Assembly (NCBI GenBank): GCA_964450645.1
Contig: CAYVEB010000011.1
Span: 1-55,595 of the forward strand
Length of the DNA stretch: 55,595 nt
DNA from: JAKSPM01 sp964450645
GTDB taxonomy: Bacteria > Bacillota > Clostridia > Oscillospirales > Oscillospiraceae
Reading direction: 5' to 3'
A program made the translations under genes and the position numbers. The notes under the pieces were generated by a model that was not told the DNA's origin, searched no databases, and saw nothing but the letters and a program-made list of their open reading frames with translations. Every line of letters starts with the position of its first letter. Positions within the stretch are counted from its first letter, which is position 1. Of this stretch, positions 1 to 8,527 are shown in pieces.

Positions 1-64
1 AGCTGGATAGAGTGACTGGCTACGAACCAGTAGGTCGGGGGTTCGAGTCCCTTCCGGCGTACCA
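1..64 (+). tRNA. tRNA-Arg(ACG), 3' portion
   Basis: The window opens inside a tRNA. The anticodon stem actgg/ccagt encloses the loop ctacgaa with anticodon ACG at 22-24, read as arginine CGU/CGC/CGA after A34 to inosine editing. The T arm has five G at 49-53 side, the loop ttcgagt and ccctt. The acceptor 3' strand ccggcgt, discriminator A and an encoded CCA end at 64. The acceptor 5' strand and most of the D arm lie before the window. Confidence 0.9.
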
Positions 65-125
65 ACGGTGGTTAGAAATATCTGCCGGTTTGGGGATGAT
101 AGTTTCTGCCCCGCTCTATGACGAA

Positions 126-162
126 AAGAAAAGCACTCAGTCAAGAACTGGGTGCTTTTCTT
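126..162 (-). terminator. Rho-independent terminator (symporter gene end, partly bidirectional)
   Basis: Fifteen-pair stem, 126-140 with 148-162, one G-T wobble, seven-base loop. Read on the minus strand it is followed by a T-rich tail. It overlaps the stop codon of the symporter gene and also stands 62 bases after the tRNA, so it may stop transcription from both sides. Confidence 0.8.
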
Positions 163-1502
163 CTATAGACTTCCGGCGCAAGGGCAAATAGAGCAATGAA
201 ATTGGGAATGGCCATAAGGCCGTTGCAGGTGTCAGCGATATCCCAGACCATGTCCGCGGTGACCCCTGCGCCGACCAGCGTAACCGCCAGAAAAAGCAGC
301 TGATAGAACGCGACAGCCCTTGTACCCAGCAGATATTGCACACATCTCGCGCCGTAGAGCGACCAGCCTAAAAGGGTGGAGAATGCAAATAGAATCAGGC
401 ACGCGGCGACCAGAAGCGCAGACAGCTTCCAACCGAATACGGTGGCAAAGGCTGCGGTTACCAACTCCGCGCCCGGCTTGGTTCCGAACAAAATCTCCAC
501 GCCGCTCAGAAGAATGACCAGCGCGGTGAGCGTACAGATGATCACCGTATCCACGAAAACCTCAAAAATTCCGTATAGCCCCTGTTCCTCCGGGCCGGAC
601 GTGGTGGCGGCACTGTGGGCGATCGCGGCCGACCCGAGGCCGGCCTCGTTGGAAAAGGCGCTTCGCCGCAGTCCCCAGATAACCGCCTGCCGGACGGCAA
701 TTCCGGAGCCGGCGCCAAGAATTGCCTGCGGAGCAAAGGCCGCGCCGATGATTTTTCCGAAGACGGCCGGGAGCGCGGCGGCGTTTGGGAGAATCACCGC
801 AAAGCTCATCAGCAGATACAGCCCGCACATGGCGGGAACCAAGCGCCCGGTAACTTGCCCCAAACGTTTCATGCCGCCGAATAGAATCAGCGCCAGCAAA
901 ACCGCAATCACGCATCCGGCAGCCGGCGCAACGGGTGCCAGATGCAAGGAGAAAGCCGCCAGGATTCCCTCGATGGAACTGACAATGGCGTGGGTCTGGG
1001 AAAGGTTGCCGATGCCGAAGGACGCGAGGATCGCGAACATGCAAAACGCGCGCGCCAGCCATTTCGATCCCAAGCCCTGGGCGATATAATACATAGGCCC
1101 GCCGACCCAGTCGCCGTTCTCGTCCCGCCGCCGGTATCGGATGGCCAGGAAGACCTCCGTATATTTGATGATCATCCCCAGAAGAGCGGCGACCCACAGC
1201 CAAAACACCGCGCCGTAGCCGCCCAAGGCGATGGCCTGTCCGGTGCCGATGATGTTTCCGGTACCGACGGTTCCAGCCAGCGCCGTGCTGAGCGCCTGAA
1301 GCGGAGACATCTCGCCGTCTTTTTCCGGCGATTTGTGCAGCAGTCCGCCCAGGATATGGCGTACGGCGTATGGGAACTTGGTGAATTGAAGCCCTCGGCT
1401 GCGCACCGTCAGATAGGTTCCGCCCAATAATACGCACGGCAATAGCACATACTGCCAGGCAATGGTATTGAGCGTCTGGGTAAAAAATTTTAAAATCGTC
1501 AT
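141..1502 (-). CDS. AGCS family alanine/glycine:cation symporter
   Basis: A 453-residue polytopic membrane protein of the sodium:alanine symporter family (AlsT/AgcS type), expected to import alanine or glycine with Na+. Family hallmarks are seen: the segment LSTALAGTVGTGNIIGTGQA, then GGYGAVFWLWV, GGPMYYI and the conserved FSNEAGLGSAAIAHSAA. Length fits the family (about 450). The start at 1502 is preceded by AAAGGGG at a good distance. It stands alone, divergent from the ABC transporter gene. Substrate choice between Ala, Gly and others cannot be told from sequence alone. Confidence 0.93.
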   Translation of the reverse strand: MTILKFFTQTLNTIAWQYVLLPCVLLGGTYLTVRSRGLQFTKFPYAVRHILGGLLHKSPEKDGEMSPLQALSTALAGTVGTGNIIGTGQAIALGGYGAVFWLWVAALLGMIIKYTEVFLAIRYRRRDENGDWVGGPMYYIAQGLGSKWLARAFCMFAILASFGIGNLSQTHAIVSSIEGILAAFSLHLAPVAPAAGCVIAVLLALILFGGMKRLGQVTGRLVPAMCGLYLLMSFAVILPNAAALPAVFGKIIGAAFAPQAILGAGSGIAVRQAVIWGLRRSAFSNEAGLGSAAIAHSAATTSGPEEQGLYGIFEVFVDTVIICTLTALVILLSGVEILFGTKPGAELVTAAFATVFGWKLSALLVAACLILFAFSTLLGWSLYGARCVQYLLGTRAVAFYQLLFLAVTLVGAGVTADMVWDIADTCNGLMAIPNFIALFALAPEVYRRKAPSS

Positions 1503-1581
1503 GTTTGGGACGCCCCTTTCGAGCGGTTACAAAAAAGTTTGAACATTATTTTAACTTTATTTTAACTTTTTCTCGCGGGAA

Positions 1582-1610
1582 TTGAAAGTTTGCGACAGAT
1601 TTGATATGAT
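1582..1610 (+). promoter_or_regulatory. Sigma-A-type promoter of the ABC transporter gene
   Basis: TTGAAA at 1582-1587, 17-base spacer, TATGAT at 1605-1610. The start codon at 1659 follows about 48 bases later. Just upstream an 11-base unit (ttattttaact) occurs twice in tandem at about 1546-1567, a possible operator. Confidence 0.6.
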
Positions 1611-1658
1611 TGTATAGATTTAACATTCATCAATATCTATGAAAAAGGATTGGTTGAC

Positions 1659-4245
1659 ATGCTTCAATTAAAAAACATTGTCAAGGAATACGTGACCGGC
1701 GATTCCAGGGTTTTGGTGCTCAATGGTATCAGCCTGGAATTTCGCCAGAATGAATTTGTGTCCATTCTCGGCCCGTCCGGCTGCGGTAAGACGACGCTGT
1801 TGAACATCATTGGCGGCCTTGACCGCTATACCAGCGGCGATCTGATCATCGGCAACAAATCGACGCACAACTTTAAGGATAAAGACTGGGATACCTATCG
1901 CAATCACTCGGTTGGCTTTGTCTTCCAGAGCTATAACCTGATTCCGCACCAAACGGTCTTGTCCAACGTGGAGCTGGCGCTGACGCTGACGGGCGTGTCC
2001 AAGCGGGAGCGCCGCCAGCGGGCAAAGGCAGTGCTGGAAAAAGTCGGCCTGGGCGACCAGCTTCGGAAGAAGCCGAACCAATTGTCCGGCGGCCAGATGC
2101 AGCGCGTGGCGATTGCNNNNNNNNNNCGCGCTGGACTCGGAGACCAGCGTGCAGGTCATGGATCTGCTGAAGGAGGTCGCCCATGACCGGCTGGTCATCA
2201 TGGTCACCCACAACCCGGAGTTAGCAACGACGTATTCCACACGGATCATTCGCCTGTTGGACGGGAAAATCATCAGCGATTCCATGCCCTATACCGCCCA
2301 GCCGGATGAGATCGAGCCGGATACGCAAAAGGCCAAAAAGCCCTCGATGTCGTTCTTCACGGCGCTGTCGCTCAGCTTTCAAAATTTGATGACTAAAAAG
2401 GCCAGGACGATTCTTACAGCCTTTGCTGGTTCCATCGGCATCATCGGCATCGCGCTGATTTTGTCCATGTCGAATGGCGCGTCCGAATATATCGACTCTG
2501 TTGAACGCGACACGCTCTCGTCGTACCCGGTGGAGTTGGAGTCGGCGTCGGTGGACTTTAACAGCATTATGGTCAGTATGATGGAGCAAAACGAAAACAC
2601 CGGCCATCCGCTGGACGCGGTGTATTCCAATAACATCATGACCGGCATGATCGACTCCATGGTTCAGGGCGCCGCGAACAACAATCTGGAAGCTTTTAAG
2701 AAATATATTGAGAGCGGGCAGACCAATCTGACAGACTATACCACGGAGATCCGCTATACCTATTCCACGCCCATGAATATCTATAACGCGGACACCACGA
2801 ACGGCCTGATTCAGGTCAACCCCAATATGCTTTTTGAAAACATGGGCTTCACAACCGGGGGCTACACGGGCAGCAACGGAACTACCGTTACCCCCATGCA
2901 GAACATGAACGTCTGGCGGCAGCTTTCCGGCAACGACGAGACGCTCCGCGCCCAGTACGAGGTCGTGGCCGGGCGCTTTCCGGAGGCCTATGACGAAGTG
3001 GTTGTGATTATGGATGAAAACAACGAGGTTGCGGACGTAACATTATATAGTCTGGGTCTGCTGGATCAGGCGGAACTGCGGCAGGCAATGTCCGACGCAT
3101 ACGCGGGCAACGAGGTAGTCGTCAATACGGAGCAGTCCCGTTTCACCTACGATGAAATTCTGGCGCTGAAGTTTAAGCTGCTGGTCAATACGGATTATTT
3201 TGAGCAGCAAGATGGAATCTGGGAGGACCGCTCAGATAACCAGGCGTATATTTTCTCCAAGTTGGCCGACGCGCAGGAAATCCGCGTGGTGGGGATTCTC
3301 AAGCCATCGGAAGACGCCCGCAGCAGCGCGATCACGGGCACCGTTGGCTATCGCGGCGATTTGATGGAGTATTTGATCAGGCAGGTCAACGACTCTGAAA
3401 TCGTAAAAGAGCAGAAGGCCAATCCAGACGTTGATGTGCTGACTGGGCAGAAATTTGCGGCCTCCGAGGACGCGCAGGCGACTTATACCGCCGAGGATTT
3501 GCAGGCGTATTTGGCAAGTCTCCCTGCGGAGCAGCAGGCGGAGACGAGCGCGTATGTCCAGCAGATGCGGGCCTCCGGGATGAGCGAGGATGAAATCGCA
3601 AACACAATTTTATCCTCCGCCGATGGTACCACCAACACCTACGAGGGGAATTTAACCCTGTTCGGTGTTTCGGATTTGGGAAAGCCATCCGGAATTCTGC
3701 TTTTCCCAAAGGATTTTGAGGCGAAAGATCAGATTGTGCAGATCATCAACGACTACAACCAGCAGGCGGAGCAGGAAAATCAGCTCACCTATACCGACTA
3801 TATCGGCCTGATGATGTCCTCGGTTACCACCATTATCAACGCAATCAGCTATATTTTGATCGCCTTTGTGGCGGTATCGCTGGTGGTATCGTCCATCATG
3901 ATCGGCATTATCACCTATATCTCCGTCCTGGAGCGCACGAAGGAGATTGGAATTCTGCGCAGTATCGGCGCCTCTAAGCGCGACATCTCCCGCGTGTTCA
4001 ACGCTGAGACGATTACCATCGGCTTTGTAGCGGGCATAATGGGAATTTTGGTAACGCTTGCGTTGCTGGTTCCCATCAATTTGCTGATCGATCATCTGAC
4101 GGATATCGGGAATCTTGCTGCGCTGCCTACGGCGGCTGGAATAATCTTGGTTGTAATCAGCGTCTTCCTGACGTTTATCGCGGGCTTGATTCCGTCGAGA
4201 ATCGCGTCGAAGAAAGATCCTGTCATTGCCCTGAGGACCGAATAA
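1659..4245 (+). CDS. ABC transporter ATP-binding/permease fusion (MacB/FtsX-like)
   Basis: One gene interrupted by ten N at 2117-2126. N-terminal ATPase: Walker A GPSGCGKT at residues 38-45, Q-loop FVFQSYN, signature LSGGQ, sequence stopping at QRVAIA. After the gap it resumes with ALDSETS (D-loop) and MVTHN (H-loop). The permease part starts with one TM helix, then a roughly 450-residue extracellular domain, then three C-terminal helices with the FtsX/MacB pattern (ERTKEIGILRSIGAS). Such proteins use ATP mechanically to export or release lipoproteins, peptides or antibiotics. ATG 1659 is preferred over TTG 1650 because the AAAAAGGA site lies nine bases upstream. About 51 bases including Walker B are probably hidden in the gap, which would restore one frame. 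Neighbour is a LiaF-like regulator. Confidence 0.88.
2117..2126. other. Assembly gap (10 N)
   Basis: Ten N inside the ABC ATPase. The flanks read QRVAI-A and (G)-ALDSETS; family spacing between these needs about 18 residues, so roughly 51 bases are missing rather than 10, a multiple of three that would rejoin the two frames. Confidence 0.95.
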
Positions 4246-4252
4246 AACATTT

Positions 4253-4290
4253 GCCGCCCTGCCAAATCCGCGGGGCGGCTGTGTTTTTTT
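4253..4290 (+). terminator. Rho-independent terminator after the ABC transporter gene
   Basis: GC-rich eight-pair stem 4253-4260 with 4272-4279 (one T-G pair), followed by tgtgttttttt. It begins eight bases after the stop codon. Confidence 0.85.
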
Positions 4291-4360
4291 GTAGAGTCAG
4301 AGCCCGCGCCGGATTTCGCTGTTTCTGCGTTTTGCCCGGTTGAGCGCTTACAACCAACGG

Positions 4361-4390
4361 TTGAATTTTGGAATCTCCCAATAATTTATA
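4361..4390 (+). promoter_or_regulatory. Possible promoter of the HTH-LiaF gene
   Basis: TTGAAT at 4361-4366, 18-base spacer, TTTATA at 4385-4390. A competing extended -10, TGGTATGCT, is at 4409-4417 without a clear -35. Either could drive the gene at 4447. Confidence 0.4.
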
Positions 4391-4446
4391 GCTTTTTGTC
4401 ATGCGCTGTGGTATGCTAAAGGCACAAAATGAGAGGGAGGAATCTT

Positions 4447-5445
4447 ATGGATGGAATGACGATTGGCAAACGCATTCAAACGCTGCGCAAGGAGAAAAAC
4501 CTGACGCAAGAACAGTTGGCCGAGCAGATAGGCGTTTCCGCCCAGGCGGTCAGCAAATGGGAAAATGATTATTCCTGCCCGGATATTTCCATACTGCCCA
4601 AGCTGGCGGAGGTATTGGGGGTGAGCACGGATACGCTGTTGGGTGTGGAAACGCTGCCCGTGCCTCCGCAGACGCCCCAGGCTCCCGACGGCGAGCGGAA
4701 AGGGAAGGACTTCTGGCCTGTCAAGGGCCTGCGTTTTTCAGGAAAGCTCAGCGGTATTCTTGTGGGGTTGTTTTTGCTGACGCTTGGCGTGTTGCTGCTG
4801 CTGATCAAGCTCCACGAAGAATGGTTCCCATGCGGTTATTGGCAGCTTGTCTGGCCGGTTGCGATTTTTTTCGCCGGACTGAACGTGTGCTTGCGCCGGA
4901 GGACGCGGGTCGTAGGGACCGGTCTTGTGCTGCTGGGCGCATACGCGCTGCTGTCCAACTTGCGATTAATTACGTATCCAATTACCTGGCCGATCATTCT
5001 TGCGATTTTGCTGATTCTATTCGGCGCTTGGGCAGTCTTTAAACAATTCTTTTGCCGGCCTGTCGCCGCGTGTGCCAGGTGCGGGTCAAGCAAGCACGCG
5101 GATCAGTTTGGCGAAGAGGACGGATTTGTGACCATGGAGGGCAGTTTTGGCGTATACAGCCGCGCTTTTTCAGGCGGAATCTTCCAGGGCGGGGACGTGT
5201 CCATCAGTTTTGGGGAGGGAACCTTGGATCTGCGGCAGGCCGCGAGCTGCGAACCGAATACTCAGCTGGAAGTGTCGGTGGCCTTCGGAAAACTCGTTGT
5301 CTTCGTCCCGCCGACAATGCGGGTAGTTGACAACACCAACCAAAGTTTCAGCTCGGTTTCCAACAACACCGAGAACAATGCTGGCGCGCAGGATGTGTTA
5401 ACGCTTTCCGGCTCTGTAAGCTTTGGGGACCTGCAAATTCAATAG
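4447..5445 (+). CDS. XRE-family HTH protein fused to a LiaF-like membrane domain
   Basis: A 332-residue protein. Residues about 5-65 form an XRE/Cro helix-turn-helix (RIQTLRKEKNLTQEQLAEQI, then SAQAVSKWEN). After a proline-rich linker come four hydrophobic helices (about 102-200). The C-terminus matches the LiaF/YvqF beta-rich domain (glycine-rich GSFGVYSRAF, ISFGEGTLDL, VSFGDLQIQ). LiaF restrains the LiaRS cell-envelope stress system in Bacillus. Here the membrane sensor domain carries its own DNA-binding domain, so a one-component membrane-bound regulator is inferred. The start at 4447 is chosen for AGGGAGGA five bases upstream; ATG 4429 has no such site. The neighbouring ABC transporter is a plausible target. 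Confidence 0.82.
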   Translation: MDGMTIGKRIQTLRKEKNLTQEQLAEQIGVSAQAVSKWENDYSCPDISILPKLAEVLGVSTDTLLGVETLPVPPQTPQAPDGERKGKDFWPVKGLRFSGKLSGILVGLFLLTLGVLLLLIKLHEEWFPCGYWQLVWPVAIFFAGLNVCLRRRTRVVGTGLVLLGAYALLSNLRLITYPITWPIILAILLILFGAWAVFKQFFCRPVAACARCGSSKHADQFGEEDGFVTMEGSFGVYSRAFSGGIFQGGDVSISFGEGTLDLRQAASCEPNTQLEVSVAFGKLVVFVPPTMRVVDNTNQSFSSVSNNTENNAGAQDVLTLSGSVSFGDLQIQ

Positions 5446-5463
5446 CGGTAAATTCAATCAGGG

Positions 5464-5505
5464 AAAATGTCAACGCGGGGCAGCTTGCGTTGACATTTTG
5501 TTATA
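5464..5505 (+). terminator. Terminator hairpin after the HTH-LiaF gene
   Basis: Perfect 13-pair stem, aaaatgtcaacgc at 5464-5476 with its complement at 5487-5499, ten-base loop. The 3' arm carries its own T run and is followed by gttataatt. Confidence 0.7.
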
Positions 5506-5518
5506 ATTATGATAAACT
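5490..5518 (+). promoter_or_regulatory. Promoter of the MBOAT-DHHW operon, overlapping the terminator
   Basis: TTGACA at 5490-5495, a perfect -35, lies inside the 3' arm of the preceding terminator hairpin; 17 bases later TAAACT at 5513-5518 can serve as -10 (TATAAT at 5502-5507 is too close to the -35). Confidence 0.5.
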
Positions 5519-5575
5519 AGTAATGTTTTGAAGAAATTCCGCGCTGTAATTCCGCTGAAAGGAACCGGAAGACAC

Positions 5576-7009
5576 ATGGTCTTTTCCAATTTAATTTTTT
5601 TATACTTGTTTTTACCAATCACGGTGCTGGCCTACTTTGTCATTCCGTCTTTGGCCTGGAAAAACGCCGTTTTGTTGCTGGCGAGCCTGTTCTTTTACGC
5701 ATGGGGCGAGCCGGTCTACGTGTTTTTGCTGATTGGCTCGGCGTTTTTGAACTATCTCGCCGGACGTTGGATGCACCGAAAGAAAAAATGGGTGCTTGCA
5801 ATCGCCGTGAGCTTAAATTTGTTGCTGCTGGGCGTGTTCAAGTACACCGGTTTTCTGGTGGCGAACTGGAACGCCGTCACCGGTATGGCGGTGCCGGTTC
5901 CGGCCATCGCGCTGCCGATCGGGATTTCGTTTTATACGTTCCAGGCCATGTCCTATGTCATAGACGTATACCGCGGGAGCGTGCCGGTTCAGCGTTCCTT
6001 TTTGAATTTTCTGCTGTATGTGGCGCTGTTTCCGCAGTTGATTGCTGGCCCGATTGTCCGCTACGCGGATATTCAAAAGCAGCTGACCAACCGTAAAACG
6101 ACTGCCGCCGGGGCCTTTGACGGCATGACGCGCTTTTGCATCGGCCTGGGGAAAAAAGTCTTGCTCGCCGACTATGCCGGGAAGGTCGCCGACGATCTGT
6201 TCGCCGCGCTTCCCAACCTGACGGCGCTGGGGGCATGGCTGGGGGCGGCTTTTGTAATGCTGCAGATCTATTTTGATTTTTCCGGTTATTCCGATATGGC
6301 CATCGGGTTGGGGCGGATTTTCGGCTTCCGATACCGGGAGAATTTCCGCCTGCCCTACACGGCCCGTTCGATCACGGATTTTTGGCGCAGATGGCACATT
6401 TCGCTCAGTTCCTTTTTTCGGGATTATGTCTACATCCCGCTGGGCGGCAACCGCAGGGGAAAACGCAGACAGATCTTTAACCTGTTCGTTGTCTGGACGT
6501 TAACGGGCCTGTGGCACGGAGCGAGCTGGAATTACGTGTTATGGGGTTTGTATTTCTTCGTGCTGCTGGCGGCGGAGAAGGCTCTGGGGGCGCGGCTGGC
6601 GCGCGTTCCGAAAGTTTTGGGACATCTGTGTACGCTGGTGCTGGTGCTGTTCAGCTGGGTGATTTTCCACTTTGAAAACCTGGGCGATATCCGGGCGGTT
6701 TTCACCGCGATGTTTGGCGGCGGCGCCGGGCTGTCCAATTCAATGGTTGAAATTCAGCTCATGAACGCACTGCCGCAGGGAATTGTGAGCATTCTGGGAT
6801 GCACCGCGCTGCCGCAGGACTTTGCCGCCGTTTGGAACAAATTTGTAGGCGGCCAAGTCGCGCGGGAAAAGGGACACTGGAAGTGTGCGACGGCGCTGGA
6901 AATGGTCAATTCCGTGGTGATTTTTGTCTTCTGCGGGGCGATCTTGTTTTTGGCGACCGTCTCCCTGATTGGTTCTGGTTATAGTCCGTTTTTGTATTTC
7001 CGATTCTAG
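5576..7009 (+). CDS. MBOAT family O-acyltransferase (AlgI/DltB-like)
   Basis: A 477-residue multi-helix membrane protein. The N-terminus MVFSNLIFLYLFLPI is typical of AlgI-like MBOAT proteins. The core motif DFWRRWHISLSSFFRDYVY and the catalytic-histidine motif LTGLWHGASWNY (His314) are both present. These enzymes carry acyl groups, commonly acetyl, across the membrane onto extracellular polysaccharides or teichoic acids. ATG 5576 is preferred to TTG 5528 because family members start here and GGAA-type sites precede it. The DHHW gene begins ten bases after its stop; such pairs work together in polymer O-acetylation. The accepting polymer is not known. Confidence 0.92.
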   Translation: MVFSNLIFLYLFLPITVLAYFVIPSLAWKNAVLLLASLFFYAWGEPVYVFLLIGSAFLNYLAGRWMHRKKKWVLAIAVSLNLLLLGVFKYTGFLVANWNAVTGMAVPVPAIALPIGISFYTFQAMSYVIDVYRGSVPVQRSFLNFLLYVALFPQLIAGPIVRYADIQKQLTNRKTTAAGAFDGMTRFCIGLGKKVLLADYAGKVADDLFAALPNLTALGAWLGAAFVMLQIYFDFSGYSDMAIGLGRIFGFRYRENFRLPYTARSITDFWRRWHISLSSFFRDYVYIPLGGNRRGKRRQIFNLFVVWTLTGLWHGASWNYVLWGLYFFVLLAAEKALGARLARVPKVLGHLCTLVLVLFSWVIFHFENLGDIRAVFTAMFGGGAGLSNSMVEIQLMNALPQGIVSILGCTALPQDFAAVWNKFVGGQVAREKGHWKCATALEMVNSVVIFVFCGAILFLATVSLIGSGYSPFLYFRF

Positions 7010-7019
7010 GAGGACGCAT

Positions 7020-8471
7020 ATGGAATACCGTTCGAAAGAGCCCGGAAAGACAGCCCGGGATCTTATACAGGTGGCGCTGTGCCTGGTTTTGGTGATGGTT
7101 TTGTTTGGCATGGGGCTTTATTCGCTGCTGGATGAGGACAAGACGTTCTCTGTCGCGGAGAAGCGGACGTTGGAGACAAAGCCGGTTTTCACGCTGGGCG
7201 GGCTTCGGGACAGCTCCTATTTGACGCAGTTTGACGCGTATTATTCGGATACCTTTCCCATGCGCGACTGGTTTATCGCGCAAAACCGGCGGCTGAACCG
7301 CTTCTACGCCTACAGCGATTCAAAAAACACTGTGCTCATTATGTCGAACTCCGACCATATTTCCGACGGCGGTGAGCATCTTCCGCTTGCGACGGATTCG
7401 GCGGATTCGACCGGTTCTGCAGCTTCCACGCGGCCGCCGGTTTCGACGCCCGGCAGTTCCGCGCGTCCGCCGGCGCAGGCGCCGGTCACCGCGCCGACGG
7501 AACCGGTCGAACAGACGCAGCCGCCAGAGCCGACAGAACCGGTTGTCGCGGATGTGACGGTAGGCTCGGTTGTCTTGGCGGGGGACCGGGCAATGGAGAT
7601 TGTCACGATCTTGGAGGACGTGGTAGCGGACTACGCCGCCACGGTCAGCGCGATTGCCGACGCGGTCGGGGAGGATGTGCGCGTTTTCAGCCTGGTCACG
7701 CCCAATGCGGGCGAGTTCTATTCCCCGGAGGATATGCACACCGGCAGCCACAGCCAAAAAGATCTAATTGCGCAATGCTACGGGCAGATGAGCGACCGTG
7801 TCACGACTGTGGATGCCTACAGCGTGCTGCGGGATCATTTAGACGAATATATCTTTTTCCGGACGGATCACCACTGGAACGGCCTGGGCGCCTATTACGC
7901 CTACACGGCCTTCTGCGAGGCGGCCGGGTTTACGCCGGTAGCGCTGGATCAATTTGAGACGGGAAGCTATGACGGATTTGTCGGTTCGCTGTACAATGCC
8001 ACCTGCGCCTATGATCAGAGCGGCGTGCTGTTGGAGAACCCGGACACGGTGCATTACTACCGGCCCATCGTAGATACCTCCATGACGATTTATGACGACG
8101 CCACGTTGACAAATCCCCAGAAGGATTTGCCGGTGATCTGGGATCTGGAGGAAGATGTTTCCAATAAGTATCTGTGCTTCCTGGGCGGCGACCACCCCAT
8201 CACGCTGATTGAGACGGATGTGGACAATGACCGCGTCTGCCTGGTGCTGAAAGAATCCTACGGCAATGCGTTTATGCCGTATCTGACCAGCCACTACAAG
8301 CTCGTCATCGGCATTGATCCGCGGGAGTTTAACCGCGAGGGGCTTCCAAGCCTGGATCTGGCAGAGTTTGCGCAGTATATGGAGGTAGACGACATCCTTG
8401 TGATCAATTATCCCATCGCCGTCAACAACCAAAACATTGTCAATTGGATTGGAAGACTGGTCGGCGCGTAA
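7020..8471 (+). CDS. DHHW family protein (AlgJ/AlgX-like SGNH-type partner of MBOAT)
   Basis: A 483-residue protein with an N-terminal membrane anchor (residues about 17-37) and an extracellular body. The naming motif D283-H284-H285-W286 is in RTDHHWNGLGAYYAY. DHHW/AlgX-like proteins are SGNH-hydrolase-fold partners of MBOAT acyltransferases and finish transfer of the acyl group outside the cell. A Ser/Pro/Thr-rich low-complexity segment (about residues 124-180) separates the juxtamembrane part from the catalytic part, as a flexible spacer. AGGAGG precedes the ATG at 7020. Read as the second gene of a two-gene operon. Confidence 0.9.
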   Translation: MEYRSKEPGKTARDLIQVALCLVLVMVLFGMGLYSLLDEDKTFSVAEKRTLETKPVFTLGGLRDSSYLTQFDAYYSDTFPMRDWFIAQNRRLNRFYAYSDSKNTVLIMSNSDHISDGGEHLPLATDSADSTGSAASTRPPVSTPGSSARPPAQAPVTAPTEPVEQTQPPEPTEPVVADVTVGSVVLAGDRAMEIVTILEDVVADYAATVSAIADAVGEDVRVFSLVTPNAGEFYSPEDMHTGSHSQKDLIAQCYGQMSDRVTTVDAYSVLRDHLDEYIFFRTDHHWNGLGAYYAYTAFCEAAGFTPVALDQFETGSYDGFVGSLYNATCAYDQSGVLLENPDTVHYYRPIVDTSMTIYDDATLTNPQKDLPVIWDLEEDVSNKYLCFLGGDHPITLIETDVDNDRVCLVLKESYGNAFMPYLTSHYKLVIGIDPREFNREGLPSLDLAEFAQYMEVDDILVINYPIAVNNQNIVNWIGRLVGA

Positions 8472-8491
8472 AAAACGTTTCTGTATAGAAA

Positions 8492-8517
8492 GGCCCGCTG
8501 GCATTTGCCAGCGGGCC
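8492..8517. terminator. Bidirectional terminator between convergent genes
   Basis: Perfect 11-pair GC-rich stem (8492-8502 with 8507-8517) and a four-base loop between the stops at 8471 (plus) and 8528 (minus). Flanking A/T-rich bases serve both directions. Confidence 0.8.
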
Positions 8518-8527
8518 AAATATTTAA

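Noticed and set aside
2113..2130. Apparent frameshift or separate genes for ATPase and permease
   Set aside because: The frame change lies exactly at ten N; family spacing shows missing bases, not a real frameshift.
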